From contig NZ_CP051204.2 of assembly GCF_012516375.2 (NCBI RefSeq), positions 3,286,001 through 3,350,000 on the forward strand: a DNA stretch of 64,000 nt, given 5' to 3'. Below, in pieces: positions 59,691-64,000 of this stretch. This stretch comes from Chitinophaga oryzae (lineage in GTDB: Bacteria; Bacteroidota; Bacteroidia; Chitinophagales; Chitinophagaceae). The translations under genes and the position numbers were made by a program. The stretch's first letter is position 1. Every line of letters starts with the position of its first letter. Under the pieces are notes generated by a model. That model was not told where the DNA came from and did no database searches. It was given only the letters and a program-made list of their open reading frames with translations.

Positions 59691-62600
59691 ATGATCCGAT
59701 TAATAGCGTTAGCATTACGTAAGCCGTTGGCGGTGGTGGTAGCCTTTATAGCGATTGTCTTTTTTTCATGGCTCACCATCAGGAACATGAAGATGGACAT
59801 CTTCCCCAAAATGGGACTGCCCACCATTTATGTCGCCCAGCCTTATGGCGGCCTTTCACCGGAACAGATGGAGGGGTTTATCACTTCTTATTATGAGTAC
59901 CACTTTCTGTATGTGACGGGTGTCAAATTTGTGGAGTCCAAATCCATACAGGGAGCGACGATCATCAAAATACAATTTAATGAAGGCACCGATATGAGCC
60001 AGGCCATGGGAGAGGTGGTCGGTTACGTCAACCGCTCCCGCGCCTTTATGCCGCCGGGTACCGTGCCGCCCTTCGTTACCCGCTTCGATGCCGGCAGCGT
60101 GCCGGTAGGGCAACTGGTATTCACCTCTGAAACACGCTCTCTCGGCGAGATACAGGACCTGGCGCTCTTTAAGGTAAGACCGATGTTTTCGACCCTGCCG
60201 GGCGTATCGGCGCCGCCGCCTTTCGGAGGGAACCAGAAAACGGTCATCATCAAAGCAGACCCGGAAAAACTCAGAGACTATAACCTGTCACCCGATGAAG
60301 TGGTGCAGGCGCTGGCCAAATCCAACAGCATTACGCCTGCCGGTAACCTCCGGGAAGGAGATCAGCTGCTGATCACCGCTCAGAATGCGGTAGTGGAGAA
60401 CGTGAAGGAGCTGGAGAACGTACCGCTGAAAACAGGCGCCGGTCCTGCTGTATATGTCAGAGATATAGCCAGCGTGGAACTTGGGTCCGATGTAACGACC
60501 AGCTATGCGCTCATCAATGGAAAACGCTCGGTGTATATCCCCGTTACCAAACGCGCAGATGCCGCCACCTGGGATGTGGTGCAACGGGTAAAAGCAGCGT
60601 TGCCCGACATGCAGGCCGCTGTTCCTGAAGACATCAAAGTGACTTACGCCTTCGATCAGTCGGGTTATGTGATCAACTCGCTGAGAAGCCTTACCACGGA
60701 AGGTATCCTCGGCGCCCTGCTGACAGGGCTGATGGTATTGTTGTTCCTGCGCGACCTGCGGGGAGCGTTTATCGTGGTGATCACCATCCCGCTGGCATTG
60801 TTGTCCGCCATCATCTGCCTGCGGATTTTCGGGCAAACGCTGAACGTGATGACGCTGGGCGGCCTGGCGCTGGCTATCGGCATCCTGGTAGATGAATCGA
60901 CGGTCACGATAGAGAACATCCACCATCACCAGGAACTCGGAAAATCGAAGGCCAAAGCCATATGGGACGCCTGCCGCGAGATAGCGCTGCCCAAACTGCT
61001 GATCCTGCTCTGTGTGCTGGCGGTATTTGTGCCGGCACTGTTTATGACCGGCATCCCCGGGGCGATGTTCCTGCCGCTGTCGCTGGCAGTGGGCTTCGCC
61101 ATGATTGCTTCTTTTATCCTTTCCCAGACGCTGGTGCCGGTATTTTCCCACTGGCTGCTGAAAGACCGTATCCGGAACGAAGAAGCCAGTGGCCCCGACA
61201 GGTTCCGCCGCTTCCGCGAACGCTATGAAAGCTGGTTGCAACGCTTTGTGAAAACAGCTTCGCTGGCGACGCCGGTGTATCTCATTGGAGCGTTCGGACT
61301 TATGGCCCTTGGTTTTTATTTTTTGGGGACAGACATCTTTCCCAGGACAGACGCCGGTCAGGCGCAGGTAAGGTTAAGGCTGCCCGCCGGTACCCGGGTG
61401 GAGAGAACGGAGAGCGCCACGCAGCGATTACTGCAGCTGGCCGACAGCATCACCCATAGCCAGATAGACATCAGTTCTGCTTTTGTGGGCGTACAGCCAT
61501 CCAGTTACCCGGTGAACCTGATTCATCTCTGGACCAGCGGTCCGCATGAATCGGTGACGAAGATAAAGCTGAAGAAAGGTGCGGGCATGGCCATTGAAAT
61601 GTTTAAGGAATCGCTGCGGGAGGCCGTGAAAAAAGAGATGCCAGCCGCCACGCTCTCCTTTGAACCCGGCGATATGGTGGAGCAGGTGGTTAATATGGGC
61701 ACGTCCAATCCTATAGAGGTAGCGGTGCTGGGAAAAAATCTTTCTCAAAGCCGTAAGATCGCTGACGCGCTGAATAAAAAACTACAGGAGGTCCGCTACC
61801 TGCGGGATGTTCAGATTGCCACGCCGCTGGAGTATCCCGGCGTGAAGCTGAATATTGACCGGGTGAAAGCCGGTCAGCTGGGGCTGACGGTAGACCAGGT
61901 CACCAAATCGATGGTAGCCGCCACGTCTTCCAGCCGCTTTACCCAGCCTAACTACTGGCTGGACAAAAATACAGGCACGGCCTACCAGGTGCAGGTGGAG
62001 TATCCGCAGTACCGGGTGAACAGCAGCGATCAGCTGGGGCTGGTGCCGGTAGCTGGCGGCAGCGGTGGCCCGGTTTACCTGAGAGATGTGACCACTATGC
62101 AGAAGACAACGTCGCCCGGAGAATACGACCGTATCAACCAGCAACGGTACATCACGATCACTGCCAATATTCATAAAAAAGACATGGGCGCGGCGGTAAA
62201 AGCTGTGAAGGGCGCCATTGCCTCGCTGGGAGAGCTGCCGCAGGGCGTCAAAATTATGTTGCGGGGACAGGCGGACCTGCTTACGCAAACTATGAATGAG
62301 CTGCAAGCCGGTTTGTTGATAGCCGTGGTAGTGATCTTTTTAATGCTGACCGTCAATTTCCAGTCATTCCGTTTATCGCTGGCGGTATTGTCCGTGGTCC
62401 CGGCAGTTATTGCCGGCGCGCTGCTGCTGTTGTGGATCACGGGGCAGTCGCTCAACATACAGTCTTATATGGGTACTATCATGGCGGTAGGCGTGGCCGT
62501 AGCCAATGCGATCCTGCTGATCACCAACGGGGAGTTGTACCGTAAGGAGGCCAGGGAGGGTTTTGCTGTCACGGGCGCGGGTAACCGTTTACGGCCTATT

Positions 62601-62843
62601 TTAATGACCAGCCTCGCCATGATTGCCGGCATGGTGCCTATGGCGATCGGCTTCAGTGAAGGGGGCGATCAGACGGCGCCGCTGGGCATCGCCGTTATCG
62701 GCGGACTGGTTTTCTCGACCCTCAGCACGCTCGTTTTCCTCCCGGCTATTTATGGCGGAATGATGGGCAGGAAAGCTTTTCACAGCCCCTCCTTACATCC
62801 GGAAGATAAAGAAAGCAGGTACTATAAAACCAATCATGATTAA
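59691..62843 (+). CDS. RND family efflux permease (HAE/AcrB-like)
   Basis: 1050 residues, full length for AcrB-like pumps. It starts MIRLIALALRKPLAVVVAF (TM1), followed by periplasmic domain WLTIRNMKMDIFPKMGLPT and TM4 ALAIGILVDESTVTIENIHH. The Asp in VDES replaces the usual AcrB Asp-Asp pair by Asp-Glu, seen in some pumps of the phylum. The second half begins near PVYLIGAFGLMALGFYFLG and repeats the layout, with TLSFEPGDMVEQVVNMGTSN in its pore region. Final TM segments end GIAVIGGLVFSTLSTLVFLP. It is a proton antiporter that expels hydrophobic drugs or lipids. It overlaps the adaptor gene start by 8 bp. Confidence 0.9.
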   Translation: MIRLIALALRKPLAVVVAFIAIVFFSWLTIRNMKMDIFPKMGLPTIYVAQPYGGLSPEQMEGFITSYYEYHFLYVTGVKFVESKSIQGATIIKIQFNEGTDMSQAMGEVVGYVNRSRAFMPPGTVPPFVTRFDAGSVPVGQLVFTSETRSLGEIQDLALFKVRPMFSTLPGVSAPPPFGGNQKTVIIKADPEKLRDYNLSPDEVVQALAKSNSITPAGNLREGDQLLITAQNAVVENVKELENVPLKTGAGPAVYVRDIASVELGSDVTTSYALINGKRSVYIPVTKRADAATWDVVQRVKAALPDMQAAVPEDIKVTYAFDQSGYVINSLRSLTTEGILGALLTGLMVLLFLRDLRGAFIVVITIPLALLSAIICLRIFGQTLNVMTLGGLALAIGILVDESTVTIENIHHHQELGKSKAKAIWDACREIALPKLLILLCVLAVFVPALFMTGIPGAMFLPLSLAVGFAMIASFILSQTLVPVFSHWLLKDRIRNEEASGPDRFRRFRERYESWLQRFVKTASLATPVYLIGAFGLMALGFYFLGTDIFPRTDAGQAQVRLRLPAGTRVERTESATQRLLQLADSITHSQIDISSAFVGVQPSSYPVNLIHLWTSGPHESVTKIKLKKGAGMAIEMFKESLREAVKKEMPAATLSFEPGDMVEQVVNMGTSNPIEVAVLGKNLSQSRKIADALNKKLQEVRYLRDVQIATPLEYPGVKLNIDRVKAGQLGLTVDQVTKSMVAATSSSRFTQPNYWLDKNTGTAYQVQVEYPQYRVNSSDQLGLVPVAGGSGGPVYLRDVTTMQKTTSPGEYDRINQQRYITITANIHKKDMGAAVKAVKGAIASLGELPQGVKIMLRGQADLLTQTMNELQAGLLIAVVVIFLMLTVNFQSFRLSLAVLSVVPAVIAGALLLLWITGQSLNIQSYMGTIMAVGVAVANAILLITNGELYRKEAREGFAVTGAGNRLRPILMTSLAMIAGMVPMAIGFSEGGDQTAPLGIAVIGGLVFSTLSTLVFLPAIYGGMMGRKAFHSPSLHPEDKESRYYKTNHD

Positions 62844-63966
62844 ACAGATTTTCTATAAACATTATACCATGAGATTTCCTTCTCCTATCATAGTGTCAGT
62901 GTCAGCGGCGATCGTTTTGACGGCCTGTCAGCAGCAGCCGCGCGAAGAAGCTGCCACCAAAAAAGCAGGTAGCGATTCCGTGTCGGTTTTCCTGCTAAAG
63001 AAAGATACCGTTAACAAACAGGTGACTTTTCCTGCCGAGCTGATCCCGCTGGAACGGGCGGAGATGTTTGCCAAAGTAAGCGGATATGTCGGATCACTGA
63101 AAGTGGATATAGGCGATAAGGTGAGCAAGGGGCAGCTGCTGGCTGTGCTGGAAGCGCCCGAAGCGCAGGCCAATTATGCGCAGGCCAATGCAGATGTGCA
63201 GACCGCCCGTTCCCGTTATCTGGGCAGCCTGGATGCTTACCACCGGATTGTCAACGCTGCCAAAGTAGAAGGAACGGTGGCCGCCGGGGAGCTGGAGAAA
63301 GCCAGGAGCGCGATGATGGCCGACAGCGCCGCGCTGAACGCCGCGCGGTCCAGGACTACGGCCTATGGCCAGCTGAAAGACTACCTGATGATCCGTGCAC
63401 CATTCAGCGGTATTGTGACACAAAGGAATGTAGATCCCGGTACGCTGGTCAGCGCAGGAAACAGCAAGCCGCTGCTGGTAGTAGAGAACATCAGCACGCT
63501 TCGTTTGCGCGTTCCAGTTCCCGAAGCATACACCGCCGCCGGAACAGCCACGCCCACGATCGACTTTACCGTAGATGCCCGGCCGGATGTTACCTATCAG
63601 GCAAAGTTGTCCCGTAAGGCGGGTGTTATTAACCTCGCCAACAGAACGGAGACATGGGAGTTTCTTTTTCAGAACGATCAGCAGCAGCTTAAATCAGGGA
63701 TGTTTGCCAACGCCATATTAAAACTGGGCAGGCCTGCGCCCACTTTCCTGGTGCCGGCTTCCGCGGTGGCTACCAACCTCGAGAAACGTTTTGTCATCCG
63801 CCTGAACGGTGGTAAAGCGGAATGGGTGGATGTCCGCAACGGTATCAATCCGGGCGATAAAATGGAGATATTTGGCAGCCTCACCGCAGGTGATACCCTG
63901 CTGGTAAGGGCTACCGATGAAATTAAACCGGGGACGGCGCTGGTGCCAAAATTCCCCAAAAAGTAA
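62836..63966 (+). CDS. RND efflux periplasmic adaptor (MFP)
   Basis: 376 residues from ATG 62836, which overlaps the permease stop by 8 bp and couples translation; the start at 62869 (MRFPSPIIVSVSAAIVLTAC) gives a more compact lipobox. Adaptor features: AEMFAKVSGYVGSLKVDIGD (first barrel-sandwich strand), a helical hairpin (about 100-170) and KDYLMIRAPFSGIVTQRNVD. The beta-barrel lies near LRLRVPVPEAYTAA, then PTIDFTVDARPDVTYQA. It links the permease and the TolC protein of the same operon. Unusual is that it stands last; many operons put the adaptor first. The stop is at 63964-63966 and the window ends 34 bp later. Confidence 0.88.
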   Translation: MIKQIFYKHYTMRFPSPIIVSVSAAIVLTACQQQPREEAATKKAGSDSVSVFLLKKDTVNKQVTFPAELIPLERAEMFAKVSGYVGSLKVDIGDKVSKGQLLAVLEAPEAQANYAQANADVQTARSRYLGSLDAYHRIVNAAKVEGTVAAGELEKARSAMMADSAALNAARSRTTAYGQLKDYLMIRAPFSGIVTQRNVDPGTLVSAGNSKPLLVVENISTLRLRVPVPEAYTAAGTATPTIDFTVDARPDVTYQAKLSRKAGVINLANRTETWEFLFQNDQQQLKSGMFANAILKLGRPAPTFLVPASAVATNLEKRFVIRLNGGKAEWVDVRNGINPGDKMEIFGSLTAGDTLLVRATDEIKPGTALVPKFPKK

Positions 63967-64000
63967 TACAGGCCGTCCTGCATTCAGTGATCCCGCATTT

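Overview
The window looks like chromosomal DNA of a Bacteroidota bacterium, most likely a Chitinophaga-type member of the Chitinophagaceae. The reasons are TTTG-N19-TAnnTTTG promoters (3970-4000, 23607-23637), weak Shine-Dalgarno signals, abundant lipoproteins and Q-starting mature secreted proteins, GH76 and GH9-like glycosidases, five AraC regulators, and CzcA-CzcC fusion efflux genes. This is family-level inference; no species marker is present.

Layout. 1-3.9 kb: two tandem GH76 alpha-mannanase-type genes, a Balon-like ribosome hibernation factor and a TetR regulator. 4.0-11.1 kb: a tRNA-Leu(CAG) gene whose 3' end carries a ~7 kb integrative element bounded by an 18-bp direct repeat (4092-4109, 11035-11052). 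The element has a tyrosine integrase, an autoregulated HTH gene, two strong candidate structured RNAs, a degenerate histidine-kinase-like protein translationally overlapped with an 87-aa HTH-like protein, an IS256-family insertion with 8-bp target repeats, and an AAA ATPase gene broken by an IS3-family insertion. 11.2-23.0 kb: a DUF1905 gene, IS3 debris, then a metal-efflux operon (SRPBCC protein, CusA-type pump broken by two frameshifts, TolC-like protein, two CusB-like adaptors, P-type Ca2+-like ATPase). 23-28.9 kb: a chromate transporter remnant, a small membrane protein, a secreted lipoprotein, a GMC oxidoreductase/subunit-3 pair and an AraC regulator. 29-36.8 kb: a second metal-efflux operon built on an RND-TolC fusion, with a Cys-rich leader gene and an AraC regulator, then a DUF4822 lipoprotein. 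36.9-48.5 kb: divergent paralogous amidohydrolases (one cytoplasmic, one exported), an amidohydrolase-NTF2 fusion, AraC, FAD oxidoreductase, GH9-like protein, a frameshifted DUF885 hydrolase and GNAT. 48.6-56.6 kb: AraC, an SDR flanked by two copies of a noncoding repeat, a NuiA-like inhibitor next to a secreted NucA-type nuclease, an EamA exporter, an epoxide hydrolase and a cysteine desulfurase. 56.9-64 kb: AsnC and AraC regulators followed by a third efflux operon (TolC, RND permease, adaptor).

Most ordinary regions are housekeeping or niche metabolism separated by clear bidirectional hairpin terminators. The places most likely to hold something undescribed are the small tRNA-integrated element (two RNAs plus a pseudo-kinase/HTH pair), the nuclease-inhibitor pair, the self-processing RND-TolC polyprotein and the duplicated noncoding unit around the SDR gene. 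Three single-base frameshifts (cusA twice, DUF885 once), all consistent with one-base losses and two of them at homopolymers, mean assembly error should be excluded before calling those genes dead.
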